Shown in pieces: positions 8,167-16,005 of a stretch of 26,635 nucleotides of DNA. The first letter of the stretch is position 1; the number at the start of each line of letters is the position of its first letter. Made by a program: the position numbers and the translations under genes. A model generated the notes under the pieces. It searched no databases, was not told the origin of the DNA, and saw only the letters and a list, made by a program, of their open reading frames with translations. The DNA is from CAZMMV01 sp964567475 (GTDB lineage: Bacteria > Bacillota > Clostridia > Tissierellales > Tissierellaceae), in the NCBI GenBank assembly GCA_964567475.1, contig CAZMMV010000016.1:1-26635 (forward strand), read 5' to 3'.

Positions 8167-9027
8167 TTACAGTCCCCCATATCCATGAAGTTTCAAGCAT
8201 CTATACAAAAAATCTTTCATATTTTTTCTATCTATAATATCATCTAAAAACCCATTCTCTAATAAAAACTCTGCACTTTGAAAGCCTTCTGGCAATTCCC
8301 CTTTTATAGTTTCCTTTATAACCCTAGGACCTGCAAAACCTATTAATGCCTCTGGCTCAGCAATTATAATATCCCCTAAGGAAGCAAAACTTGCTGTAAC
8401 CCCTCCTGTGGTTGGATTGGTCATATAGGATATGAATAGATTTTTTGATTCTCCATATTGCTTTACTGCTAAAGAAGTCTTAGCCATCTGCATCAAAGAA
8501 AATATCCCTTCCTGCATTCTAGCACCTCCACTGGTAGAAAATATGATTATAGGTAAGGATTCCTCCTTGCCATATTCAAAAGCTTTGGTTATTTCATCAC
8601 CAATATATGAACCCATACTTCCCATTAAAAAACTATTATCCATAACTACCACTAAAGTCTTTATGCCATTTAACAAACCTTCTGCTGTCAAAATCCCTTC
8701 CTGCATTCCAGTATTTCTTTCATATTCTTTATGTTTTTCTTCATAGCCAGGAAAATCTAAAGGGTTAGAAAATTTAAAAGGCTTGTTTATTATCCTATAA
8801 TCTTCCAATAAAGCATTGACCCTGTTCTTAGCATTCATTTTAAAATGATAGTTACATTGTGGGCAAATCCATAGATTTTCAATTAGGATATCCCTTGCCA
8901 CTAAACCATAGCATTTAGGACATTTTTCAAATAAATCTTCATTTACTTCTAATTTATTAGTATCTTTATCCTTTTTTCTTAAATTTCTTATAAAAGTAAT
9001 AATAGATCCTTTTTTATCTTTTTCCAT
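8167..9027 (-). CDS. accD: acetyl-CoA carboxylase, carboxyltransferase subunit beta
   Basis: Partner of AccA in the carboxyltransferase. The N-terminal zinc ribbon is present as Cys36, Cys39, Cys55 and Cys58 (CPKC and CPQC). The crotonase-fold body carries STSGGARMQEG and NPTTGGVTASFASLGD. The 286-residue length is normal. It ends 2 bp before the accA start and begins 1 bp after the accC stop, so the acc genes are tightly packed. Confidence 0.96.
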   Translation of the reverse strand: MEKDKKGSIITFIRNLRKKDKDTNKLEVNEDLFEKCPKCYGLVARDILIENLWICPQCNYHFKMNAKNRVNALLEDYRIINKPFKFSNPLDFPGYEEKHKEYERNTGMQEGILTAEGLLNGIKTLVVVMDNSFLMGSMGSYIGDEITKAFEYGKEESLPIIIFSTSGGARMQEGIFSLMQMAKTSLAVKQYGESKNLFISYMTNPTTGGVTASFASLGDIIIAEPEALIGFAGPRVIKETIKGELPEGFQSAEFLLENGFLDDIIDRKNMKDFLYRCLKLHGYGGL

Positions 9028-9028
9028 C

Positions 9029-10405
9029 CTAATTCTCCATTTCTAAATAAAAATCTTTAAAATCTCCTTTAAGCTTTTCTTCTAAAAAGGAGGTCCTGTA
9101 ATTTCCCCTAACAAAATCAAAATCGTGAAGGATTCCATAATGAAGTTCTATATTGGTCTTAATCCCCTTTATATGAAGCTCTTCTAAAACAGCCCTCATT
9201 TTTCTTATTGCATGAATTCTATCTTCTCCTTTAACCACTACTTTTCCTATCATACAATCATAATAAGGGCTTAAAGTATTTCCAACCTTTATATAAGAAT
9301 CAAATCGAACATTGAAACCACCAGGAATTCTTAATTCTTCAATAGTCCCCATAGATGGTGCAAATTTATTAAAAATATCTTCTGCATTTATTCTACATTG
9401 AATAGCATGACCAGATATATTAATATCCTCCTGTTTTACATTTAACTTTAAGTCTTTAGCTATTCTGATTTGCTCTCTAACTATATCTATTTCTGTAACC
9501 ATTTCCGTTATCGTATGTTCTACCTGAAGCCTAGTATTCATCTCTATAAAATAAAAATTATTATCCCTATCCAATATGAATTCCACTGTGCCTGCATTTT
9601 CATAACCACATATTTTAGCTATTTTAATCGCTGTTGTGCCAAGCTCTTTTCTTAATCCTTCCCCTAATCCAGATGCAGGAGTTTCCTCTAACACTTTTTG
9701 GTTTCTTCTTTGAATAGAACAATCTCTTTCTCCCAAATGGATTACATTACCATGCTTATCTGCTAGTATTTGAACTTCTATATGTCTCGGATTTGAAATA
9801 TACTTTTCTAAATAGATATGGTCAATACCAAAGCAGGCCTTAGCCTCTGATTTTGCATTTAAAAATTCCCGCTCCAAATCCTCTTCTCTATGGACTATCC
9901 TTATTCCTCTTCCTCCACCACCAGACGAAGCCTTTAAAAGGACAGGATAACCTATTTCCCTACACCTTTTCTTCAACTTATCCATATCCTCAATATTATT
10001 CTTGGAGCCAGGAACCACAGGTATTCCGTTTTCTATCATTAACTGCCTTGCTGCAGATTTATTTCCCATTAAAGCTATAGACTCTTTTTTAGGCCCTATA
10101 AAGACAAGCCCACATTTATTTATCAAATCAACAAATTTAACATCTTCTGATAAAAAACCATAACCAGGATGAATTGCCTCTGCTTTAGTTAAAATAGCCG
10201 CATTTAATATCTTAGCTGGATTTAAATAACTTTCACTAGGTTTTCCTGGTCCTATACATATAGACTCGGTGGCAAGCTCTACATGAAGACTATCTTTGTC
10301 CTCTGTAGAATATATTGCTACCGTTTCTATATTCATTTCATGACAAGCTCTTATTATTCGAACCGCTATTTCCCCTCTATTGGCTATAAGTATTTTTCTA
10401 AACAT
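9029..10405 (-). CDS. accC: biotin carboxylase subunit of acetyl-CoA carboxylase
   Basis: ATP-dependent carboxylation of the biotin on AccB. The 458-residue ATP-grasp protein starts MFRKILIANRGEIAVRIIRA at the ATG at 10405, overlapping accB by 8 bp; a longer frame to 10441 only adds residues encoded within accB. The ATP-binding loop KASSGGGGRGIR and the EMNTRLQVEHTITEM active-site segment are intact. The sequence ends shortly after the biotin carboxylase C domain, so it is the stand-alone subunit and not pyruvate carboxylase. Confidence 0.96.
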   Translation of the reverse strand: MFRKILIANRGEIAVRIIRACHEMNIETVAIYSTEDKDSLHVELATESICIGPGKPSESYLNPAKILNAAILTKAEAIHPGYGFLSEDVKFVDLINKCGLVFIGPKKESIALMGNKSAARQLMIENGIPVVPGSKNNIEDMDKLKKRCREIGYPVLLKASSGGGGRGIRIVHREEDLEREFLNAKSEAKACFGIDHIYLEKYISNPRHIEVQILADKHGNVIHLGERDCSIQRRNQKVLEETPASGLGEGLRKELGTTAIKIAKICGYENAGTVEFILDRDNNFYFIEMNTRLQVEHTITEMVTEIDIVREQIRIAKDLKLNVKQEDINISGHAIQCRINAEDIFNKFAPSMGTIEELRIPGGFNVRFDSYIKVGNTLSPYYDCMIGKVVVKGEDRIHAIRKMRAVLEELHIKGIKTNIELHYGILHDFDFVRGNYRTSFLEEKLKGDFKDFYLEMEN

Positions 10406-10808
10406 CTTCCTCAATCTCCATAAGTACATCACCGTATTCAACTAATTCTTCATTTTTAAAATATATCTTCTTAACAGTTCCTGAAACAGTGGAATTAATT
10501 TCATTTATCATTTTCATAGCCTCTACAATACACACAGTATCTCCCTTTTCAACTCTGTCCCCTACTTGAACAAAAGCTTCAGATTCTGGAGAAGGAGCTT
10601 CATAACATACACCAACCAAGGGAGATTTTATTTCATAAGCTTTTTCTTCTCCCATTTCCTCTATCTGGATTTCCTTTTCCTTTTTTCCAGTCTTTATTAA
10701 AGTTTCCTTTTCCATCTTTATAGAAAATTCACCTTTTTTAATATCAAGTCTGTTTATATTGATTTTAGAAAACAAATCTACAATTTCAATAATCTCGTTT
10801 TTATTCAT
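10398..10808 (-). CDS. accB: biotin carboxyl carrier protein of acetyl-CoA carboxylase
   Basis: Carries the biotin that moves CO2 between AccC and AccD/AccA. The 136-residue protein has a variable charged N-terminus, a short linker rich in E and K, and a C-terminal biotinyl domain with the EAMKMINEI motif (biotinylated Lys). The thumb-type insertion (YEAPSPESEAFVQVGD) is of the acetyl-CoA carboxylase type. It overlaps acpP by 8 bp and accC by 8 bp. Confidence 0.95.
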   Translation of the reverse strand: MNKNEIIEIVDLFSKININRLDIKKGEFSIKMEKETLIKTGKKEKEIQIEEMGEEKAYEIKSPLVGVCYEAPSPESEAFVQVGDRVEKGDTVCIVEAMKMINEINSTVSGTVKKIYFKNEELVEYGDVLMEIEEDV

Positions 10809-11040
10809 CTTTAGAGCTTTCTATATATTCTATTATTCCACTAACTTTTTGTAGTTTTTCCATATCTTCATCCTGAACCACAATCCCAAATTCATCTTCT
10901 AAGGTCATGGAAAGCTCTACAATATCCAAAGAATCTGCCTCAAGATCCTTTACTAAATCACTTTCCATGGTAATATCATCTTCACTACAACCTAGGTTCT
11001 CTCGCAATATTTCCTTTACTTTTTCAAATATCATTGACAT
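10801..11040 (-). CDS. acpP: acyl carrier protein
   Basis: Carries growing acyl chains on phosphopantetheine and serves every fab enzyme in this operon. The 79-residue acidic protein has the attachment motif LEADSLDIVEL with Ser37. A second in-frame ATG two codons later (MIFEKVKEIL) could be the true start; GGGGTGG lies four bases before the first ATG and ten before the second. It is the first gene of the operon, behind the consensus promoter and large palindrome upstream. Confidence 0.96.
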   Translation of the reverse strand: MSMIFEKVKEILRENLGCSEDDITMESDLVKDLEADSLDIVELSMTLEDEFGIVVQDEDMEKLQKVSGIIEYIESSKDE

Positions 11041-11054
11041 ATAACCACCCCTTA

Positions 11055-11112
11055 TTAAAATATTTTAATTAAACAAATTTAGTTAAAATATTTTAATTAA
11101 ATTTGTTTAATT
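11055..11112. promoter_or_regulatory. large palindromic operator over the acpP transcription start
   Basis: Positions 11067-11112 form a 46-bp palindrome with a single mismatched pair (11082/11097), centred between 11089 and 11090. Within 11055-11101 the 19-mer TTAAAATATTTTAATTAAA also occurs twice, 28 bp apart, and its first 14 bases are themselves palindromic. The element begins just downstream of the minus-strand -10 box and covers the expected start point. A bound dimer, or two, would block initiation of the fatty-acid operon. The tail MarR protein (586-1056) is the best candidate ligand; the divergent MarR is an alternative. Confidence 0.75.
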
Positions 11113-11114
11113 GT

Positions 11115-11143
11115 ATTATATAAATATAAAAACTATTTGTCAA
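11115..11143 (-). promoter_or_regulatory. consensus sigma-A promoter of acpP-acc-fab operon
   Basis: The minus strand reads TTGACA (11138-11143), a 17-bp spacer and TATAAT (11115-11120), a perfect match to the housekeeping consensus. Initiation is expected near 11108, giving a leader of about 68 nt before acpP. Such a strong promoter implies control by repression. Confidence 0.9.
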
Positions 11144-11203
11144 GATAATTAAAAAGTTTTAAGCTCCAACTAGTGATTTTATCCCTTTTTTTATAAAAAT
11201 ATA

Positions 11204-11232
11204 TTGACAAATATGCTTATTTGAGTTATTAT
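11204..11232 (+). promoter_or_regulatory. promoter of marR-nitroreductase operon
   Basis: TTGACA at 11204-11209, a 17-bp spacer and TATTAT at 11227-11232. It is divergent from the fatty-acid promoter with about 60 bp between the two -35 boxes, so the two can bind polymerase separately. Confidence 0.85.
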
Positions 11233-11243
11233 ATTTTTAATAG

Positions 11244-11270
11244 TTGATATGTCAATTGTTGATATATCAA
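11244..11270 (+). promoter_or_regulatory. two tandem MarR-type operator palindromes
   Basis: TTGATATGTCAA (11244-11255, one mismatched pair) and TTGATATATCAA (11259-11270, perfect) are repeated with a 15-bp period just downstream of the -10 box and 20 bp before the marR start. The position fits autorepression by the encoded MarR protein. Confidence 0.7.
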
Positions 11271-11290
11271 TTAACATTAGGGGGTATCAA

Positions 11291-11704
11291 ATGAAACTCA
11301 ATGAACTTAGTGATATGTTGCATAGACTTAGAAGTATTGAATATAAACTTACTCAGAATTTTGAAGATAAAACAGGTTTCAGCCTTACAAGATATCAGAT
11401 ACTTAGTTTTGTAAAAGAACACGATCAATGCAATCAAGAAGAAATTAGGCAATTTATACAAATTGATAGATCTGCCATTACAAGACATCTTAAAGTTCTC
11501 GAGAAAAAGGGCTATGTTACAAGGAAAAGAAACAAAAATAATGCAAGAGAAGTTATTGTATCTTTAAGTGATCTTGCTAAATCAGAACTTGAAAAATGTC
11601 ATAGAAAACACAATGGTGATTCATGTATTCTACCTATAAACATAAGTAGAAATCAGATAAATACACTTATTGAGCTTCTTGATATTATAGAACAAGAAAT
11701 ATAA
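11291..11704 (+). CDS. MarR-family transcriptional regulator
   Basis: A 137-residue winged helix protein beginning MKLNELSDMLHRLRSIEYKL. The HTH is around residues 50-75 (NQEEIRQFIQIDRSAITRHL), followed by a wing with KRNKNNAREVIVSL. The ATG at 11291 has AGGGGG six bases upstream; the upstream in-frame ATG at 11249 lies inside the operator palindromes and was rejected. It is 14 bp ahead of a nitroreductase gene and co-directional with a flavin reductase. The family usually represses its own operon and is released by small aromatic or electrophilic ligands or by oxidation. The inducer is unknown. Confidence 0.9.
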   Translation: MKLNELSDMLHRLRSIEYKLTQNFEDKTGFSLTRYQILSFVKEHDQCNQEEIRQFIQIDRSAITRHLKVLEKKGYVTRKRNKNNAREVIVSLSDLAKSELEKCHRKHNGDSCILPINISRNQINTLIELLDIIEQEI

Positions 11705-11718
11705 AAGGAGGGCATGAA

Positions 11719-12345
11719 ATGAAAAATAATAATTTTGAAGATGTAGTTTTTAACAGAAGATCTGTTAAAGTATTTGATGAAAATGTAAAAATAAGTCACA
11801 GTGAAATGCTTGAAATGATAAATAAAGCGGTAAAAGCTCCTTCCTCTGTCAATCTTCAGCCATGGAGATTCGTTATAGTGGATTCAAAGGAAGGTAAAGA
11901 TAAACTAAGACCACTTATTAAGTTCAATCAAAGACAGAATGACACATCGTCTGCTATGATTCTTATTTTCGGTGATATGAAGTGCTACGAAAAAGCAGAT
12001 GAAATCTACGGGGAAGATGTAAAAAAAGGCCTTATGCCTGAAGATGTTAAAAACGACATTTTGAATATGTTCCTACCTCCCTACGAAAATGCAAGTAGAG
12101 AAAAAATGAATGATATTGTAAAGATCGACTCAAGTCTTGTTGCTATGCAACTTATGCTAGTTGCAAGACACTATGGCTATGATACTAATGCTATAGGAGG
12201 ATTTGAGGAAGATAAACTTGCAGAAGCTTTTGCTCTTGATAAAGATAGATATGTTCCTGTACTAATACTAGCTATAGGCAAAAGCAATTATGAAAGTCAT
12301 GAAAGTATAAGACTTGACGCTGCTGATATTTGCAGCTTCAAATAA
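11719..12345 (+). CDS. nitroreductase-family NAD(P)H oxidoreductase
   Basis: A 208-residue FMN-dependent oxidoreductase. FMN-contact segments are visible: NRRSVKVFD near residue 12, KAPSSVNLQPWRFV at about 35-48, and IGGFEEDKLAEAF for the C-terminal phosphate and cofactor region. Length and layout resemble the Bacillus YdgI/YodC type. AGGAGG lies seven bases before the ATG. It follows marR and precedes a flavin reductase-like protein, so a MarR-controlled response to quinones, nitroaromatics or other electrophiles is likely. The true substrate cannot be assigned. Confidence 0.9.
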   Translation: MKNNNFEDVVFNRRSVKVFDENVKISHSEMLEMINKAVKAPSSVNLQPWRFVIVDSKEGKDKLRPLIKFNQRQNDTSSAMILIFGDMKCYEKADEIYGEDVKKGLMPEDVKNDILNMFLPPYENASREKMNDIVKIDSSLVAMQLMLVARHYGYDTNAIGGFEEDKLAEAFALDKDRYVPVLILAIGKSNYESHESIRLDAADICSFK

Positions 12346-12371
12346 ATTTAAAATTATATGGAGGTATTGTT

Positions 12372-12932
12372 ATGAGAAAAAATTTCGGTGCAAAAGCTTG
12401 GACTTATCCGCAACCTGTTTATATGATAGGAAGCTATGATGAAAATGAAACTCCAAATGCAATGAATGCAGCATGGGGAGGAATTAGTGATGCAAAGAAA
12501 ATTTCATTCTGTCTTTCAAAAACACATAAGACAGTTGATAATATAAAGAAAACAGGTGAATTTACTGTAAGTATTGCTACAGAGGAATATCTAAAATCCT
12601 GTGATTATGTAGGACTTATTTCAGGAAATAAGGAGCCTGATAAATTTAAAAAAGCTGGATTTACTGCTGTTAAAGCAGAAAATGTCAATGCTCCTATCAT
12701 AAAGGAACTTCCAATGTGCCTTGAGTGCAAAATGGAATCCTATGATGATGAGACAGAAATTTTAACAGGAGAAATAATTAATGTTTCAGCTGATGATTCT
12801 ATTCTTACTGATGGTAAAATAGATCCTAAGAAACTAAATCCTATTATTTTTGATCCTGTAAATATGGCATACTGGACATTTGGAGAAAAGGTAGGAAATG
12901 CCTTTAAAGACGGAAAAGAACTTTCCAAATAA
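12372..12932 (+). CDS. flavin reductase/flavoredoxin-like protein
   Basis: A 186-residue split-barrel FMN-binding protein starting MRKNFGAKAWTYPQPVYMIG at 12372, with GGAGG seven bases upstream. An in-frame ATG at 12330 overlaps the nitroreductase end and lacks family similarity. NAMNAAWGGISDAKKISFCL and KTVDNIKKTGEFTVSI are the usual flavoredoxin signatures, and YVGLISGNKEPDKF is typical. It may pass electrons to, or work beside, the nitroreductase. The operon ends 12 bp later at a strong terminator. Confidence 0.9.
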   Translation: MRKNFGAKAWTYPQPVYMIGSYDENETPNAMNAAWGGISDAKKISFCLSKTHKTVDNIKKTGEFTVSIATEEYLKSCDYVGLISGNKEPDKFKKAGFTAVKAENVNAPIIKELPMCLECKMESYDDETEILTGEIINVSADDSILTDGKIDPKKLNPIIFDPVNMAYWTFGEKVGNAFKDGKELSK

Positions 12933-12943
12933 TAATATTTTTG

Positions 12944-12991
12944 TAAATAAAAGAGATTTGAGTTATATATAACTCAAATCTCTTTTATTTA
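12944..12991. terminator. bidirectional intrinsic terminator
   Basis: A 48-bp perfect palindrome centred at 12967/12968 (arm GAGATTTGAGTTATA) with A/T-rich outer arms that give U-runs on both strands. It lies between the convergent flavin reductase and metallo-hydrolase genes and serves both. Confidence 0.92.
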
Positions 12992-12998
12992 TTATTTG

Positions 12999-14096
12999 CT
13001 ATGGATTACATCTCTTACAAGGTCTATAACCTTTTGATATAGCTTCATCTCTAGTTTTAAAGAGTATCTTATTGCTATCCTTTATTGTTGAGCTACAGTC
13101 TCCTTTATGAAAAATCTCAGAATTTCTGTTTCCAGTATACTTTTCTACATTTGTATCTTCTTTTTGATCTTCTTTTTTAGTTTTTTTCATTATATTATCA
13201 CTATTTTTTTCAGTTTCAATTGATAAGTCTTTCCCATCACTTGTAACCTTTATTGTACCGTTGATATCTGTCCTATAGATCTTTATGTTCTTTTCTTCTA
13301 GTTTATCTAATATCTCTTTATCTGGCAAATTATAGCTATTAACTTCAGCTACTTGTATTATTCCATAAGATGGATTTGTTTGTTCTAAAAATTCATCTAT
13401 GGTTGATGTATTGCTAGCATGATGGCCAAGTTTCAACAGATCTACACTTAAATCCCGATTTAAATCTAAAACTTCTTTCTCTGATTTACTTTCTGCATCT
13501 CCAGTAAACATAAATGCTGTTTCTTTGTATTCTAATTTTAATACAACTGAATAATCATTAAAATTACTGTAGCTACTACTATTAGGTCCTAATATTGTAT
13601 ATTGTGCATTAGCCAATGGATATACATCTCCTACTTTTGAAGTTGTTATCTTCAGCCCCTTGTTTTTTACTGCCATAATAACATCTTGAAAGGTTTGAGT
13701 AGTATGTGTTACCTTAGGCATAATAACTTTACCAACCTCAAATGCTGTTATTACATCATCTAATCCACCTATATGATCAGAATGAGGATGAGTACCTATT
13801 ACATAATCTAATTTCGATACACCTTGATCTTTTAAATAGTCAACAACTAGCTTACCATAATGATTTTCTCCTGCATCTATAAGCATACTTGAGTCGCCTT
13901 GCCTTATAAATACACTATCACCTTGACCTACATCTATAAAATGGATCTCTAAGTTTTCTTCTTCTATTAGATCTCCATTTTGTACTGCTGCAGCTTTATT
14001 GCCTATTTCCATATCTTCACTGCATCCAGTTATAGCAAATATTAATATAAAAGCTATCATTAATATGGATATTTTACTTTTTCTATAATTTTTCAA
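12999..14096 (-). CDS. lipoprotein: ComEC-like metallo-beta-lactamase plus C-terminal Cys/His module
   Basis: A 365-residue exported protein. Residues 1-25 are a lipoprotein signal with lipobox AITGC (Cys25). Residues about 49-295 form a metallo-beta-lactamase domain of the ComEC C-terminal type: HFIDVGQGDS, HPHSDHIGG (His103, His105, Asp107, His108), TGDAES (Asp200) and LGHHAS (His225/226). A charged linker at about 297-318 leads to a 45-residue Ada-like module (YTGNRNSEIFH, Cys334, PCKRC) of the sort found at the ends of some secreted nucleases. The start is TTG with AGGAGG seven bases upstream. It may hydrolyse phosphodiesters (nucleic acid or nucleotides) outside the cell; the substrate is not known. 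It has its own promoter. Confidence 0.85.
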   Translation of the reverse strand: MKNYRKSKISILMIAFILIFAITGCSEDMEIGNKAAAVQNGDLIEEENLEIHFIDVGQGDSVFIRQGDSSMLIDAGENHYGKLVVDYLKDQGVSKLDYVIGTHPHSDHIGGLDDVITAFEVGKVIMPKVTHTTQTFQDVIMAVKNKGLKITTSKVGDVYPLANAQYTILGPNSSSYSNFNDYSVVLKLEYKETAFMFTGDAESKSEKEVLDLNRDLSVDLLKLGHHASNTSTIDEFLEQTNPSYGIIQVAEVNSYNLPDKEILDKLEEKNIKIYRTDINGTIKVTSDGKDLSIETEKNSDNIMKKTKKEDQKEDTNVEKYTGNRNSEIFHKGDCSSTIKDSNKILFKTRDEAISKGYRPCKRCNP

Positions 14097-14176
14097 TTAT
14101 ACACCTCCTAATTTGTATCTCCTTTTCATTTTGCCATATTTCTAATTATGGATACTATATAAAAAACTATTACCTA

Positions 14177-14204
14177 ATTGTAGCATATCCTGAAAAAATT
14201 TCAA
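14177..14204 (-). promoter_or_regulatory. promoter of the metallo-hydrolase lipoprotein
   Basis: The minus strand reads TTGAAA (14199-14204), a 16-bp spacer and TACAAT (14177-14182), each one base from consensus. It lies between the riboflavin-operon terminator and the gene start. Confidence 0.65.
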
Positions 14205-14236
14205 TATTACTTAAGTATATAAAAATTTCTTTTTAA

Positions 14237-14281
14237 AATAATAAAAGCCTTGATTTATTTAAAATCAAAGCCTTTATTATT
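14237..14281 (-). terminator. terminator of the riboflavin operon
   Basis: Twenty-base arms (14237-14256 and 14262-14281) around a 5-base loop. On the minus strand the two imperfect positions become G·U wobbles, whereas on the plus strand they are A·C mismatches, so the stem is specific to minus-strand transcripts. It lies 30 bp after the ribH stop and is followed by a T-rich tract. Confidence 0.85.
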
Positions 14282-14311
14282 AAACTATAAAAATCTAAAT
14301 AAAATTAAACT

Positions 14312-14773
14312 CTAGAAGTTTTTCAATAAATTTGCCATTTCTATTGCTGATACCGCTGCATCATATCCTTTATTTCCAGCCTTTGTTCCTGATCTTTCTA
14401 TGGCTTGTTCTATATTATCTGTTGTTAGTACTCCAAATATAACTGGTATATCTGTATTTAAAGATACACTAGCTACACCCTTTGATACTTCAGCACAAAC
14501 ATAGTCAAAATGTGGTGTTGATCCACGAATTACAGCTCCTAAGCATATTATTGCATCATATTTGTTGCTATTAGACATTTTTTTAGCTACTAAGGGTATT
14601 TCAAATGCACCTGGTACCCAAGCTACATCAATTTCTTCATCTTTTACTCCATGTCTTTTTAATCCATCTATTGCTCCACTTAATAGTTTTGATACTATAA
14701 ATTCATTAAATCTAGCTATTACTAATCCCACTTTTATATCCTTAGCTACTAAATTTCCTTCAATTATTCTCAT
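14312..14773 (-). CDS. ribH: 6,7-dimethyl-8-ribityllumazine synthase
   Basis: Condenses the RibA-derived pyrimidine with the RibB product to form lumazine, the substrate of riboflavin synthase. The 153-residue protein has the substrate-binding motifs VIARFNEFI, WVPGAFEIPL and GAVIRGSTPHFDYV, with catalytic His88. A GGAGG-type site lies just upstream of the ATG. It is the last gene of the operon, 22 bp after ribBA. Confidence 0.97.
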   Translation of the reverse strand: MRIIEGNLVAKDIKVGLVIARFNEFIVSKLLSGAIDGLKRHGVKDEEIDVAWVPGAFEIPLVAKKMSNSNKYDAIICLGAVIRGSTPHFDYVCAEVSKGVASVSLNTDIPVIFGVLTTDNIEQAIERSGTKAGNKGYDAAVSAIEMANLLKNF

Positions 14774-14795
14774 TTTGATACCTCCATTTAATGTT

Positions 14796-15995
14796 TTAAT
14801 ATCTTAACATGTGATTCATTTTATTTTGTTTTGTCTTTAAGTAAAATTCATTTTCTTTATTACACTCAATTTGAATAGCTACTCTCTCAACTATTTCTAT
14901 ATCATATCCTGATAATCCAGTTACTTTTCTTGGATTGTTAGTCATTAATCTTAACTTTTTAATTCCTAAATCACTTAATATTTGAGCTCCTATACCATAT
15001 TCACGAAGATCTGGTGCAAATCCAAGCTCAATATTTGCTTCAACTGTATCAAATCCCTGATCTTGTAATGCATAAGCTTTTAATTTATTAATTAAACCTA
15101 TCCCCCTACCTTCTTGCCTCATATATAGAAGAACTCCTCTCCCTTCTTTTGCAATTTCTTTCATAGCTGCATCGTATTGTTCTCCACAGTCACATCTTCT
15201 AGAACCTAGCGCATCTCCTGTAAGACATTCTGAGTGAACTCTTGTAAGAACTGGCTCATCAGTTGTTATATCTCCTTTTACTAATGCTACGTGATGTTCT
15301 CCATTTAATTTATTTATAAATCCATATATCTTAAATTGTCCATATTTTGTTGGCATTTTTGTTTCTACTACTCTTTCTATTAATTTTTCCTTATGTTTTC
15401 TATAAGCTATTAAATCAGCAATAGTTATAATTTTTATTCCATGTTTTTCTTTAAATTTTATAAGTTCTGGAGTTCTTGCCATAGTTCCATCTTCACTCAT
15501 TATTTCACAAATTACTCCAGCTGGTTTTAATCCAGCTAATTTTGCTAAATCCACTGCTGCTTCTGTATGCCCTGTTCTTTTTAGTACTCCACCTTCCCTT
15601 GCCTTCAATGGAAATATATGTCCAGGTCTTCTAAAGTCATCTCCCTTTACATCATCACTTAGCATCTTTTGTACAGTTAAAGCTCTTTCATGAGCTGATA
15701 TACCTGTTGTTGTATCTATATGATCTATTGATACTGTAAAAGCTGTTTCATGATTATCAGTATTATTTTCTACCATAGGTTGAATCTCAAGTTCATCAAG
15801 CCTCTTACCATCTAGTGGCATGCATATAAGACCTCGTCCATACTTTGCCATAAAGTTTATATCTTGTGGAGTAACCTTTTCAGCTGCCATAAGTAGATCT
15901 CCTTCATTTTCCCTATCTGGATCATCTACTACAATTATCATTTTACCTGCTTTTATATCTGCTATAGCCTCATCAATATTATTAAACTTATACAT
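14796..15995 (-). CDS. ribBA: bifunctional DHBP synthase / GTP cyclohydrolase II
   Basis: Supplies both branches of riboflavin synthesis. Residues 1-200 are 3,4-dihydroxy-2-butanone 4-phosphate synthase (DDPDRENEGDL metal-binding loop; TGISAHERA; GHTEAAVDLAKLAG). Residues about 205-399 are GTP cyclohydrolase II, with the three zinc cysteines in HSECLTGDALGSRRCDCG and the catalytic MRQEGRGIGL segment. The ATG at 15995 (MYKFNNIDEAI) has AGGAGG upstream; a longer frame to 16019 runs into ribE and was not used. The 399-residue length is normal for the fusion. Confidence 0.97.
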   Translation of the reverse strand: MYKFNNIDEAIADIKAGKMIIVVDDPDRENEGDLLMAAEKVTPQDINFMAKYGRGLICMPLDGKRLDELEIQPMVENNTDNHETAFTVSIDHIDTTTGISAHERALTVQKMLSDDVKGDDFRRPGHIFPLKAREGGVLKRTGHTEAAVDLAKLAGLKPAGVICEIMSEDGTMARTPELIKFKEKHGIKIITIADLIAYRKHKEKLIERVVETKMPTKYGQFKIYGFINKLNGEHHVALVKGDITTDEPVLTRVHSECLTGDALGSRRCDCGEQYDAAMKEIAKEGRGVLLYMRQEGRGIGLINKLKAYALQDQGFDTVEANIELGFAPDLREYGIGAQILSDLGIKKLRLMTNNPRKVTGLSGYDIEIVERVAIQIECNKENEFYLKTKQNKMNHMLRY

Positions 15996-16005
15996 TTTTT
16001 TCCTC

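Noticed and set aside
10406..10441. Longer N-terminus for accC
   Set aside because: The extra residues come from sequence encoding the end of accB, and biotin carboxylases start at the MFRKILIANRGEIA position.
11055..11112. FapR operator
   Set aside because: The palindrome is almost purely A/T and does not resemble the FapR consensus as I know it; no fapR gene is in the window, while MarR genes flank the operon.
11249..11290. Upstream start of the plus-strand marR gene
   Set aside because: This ATG lies inside the operator palindromes and has no ribosome binding site; the ATG at 11291 has AGGGGG at the right distance and gives a normal MarR N-terminus.
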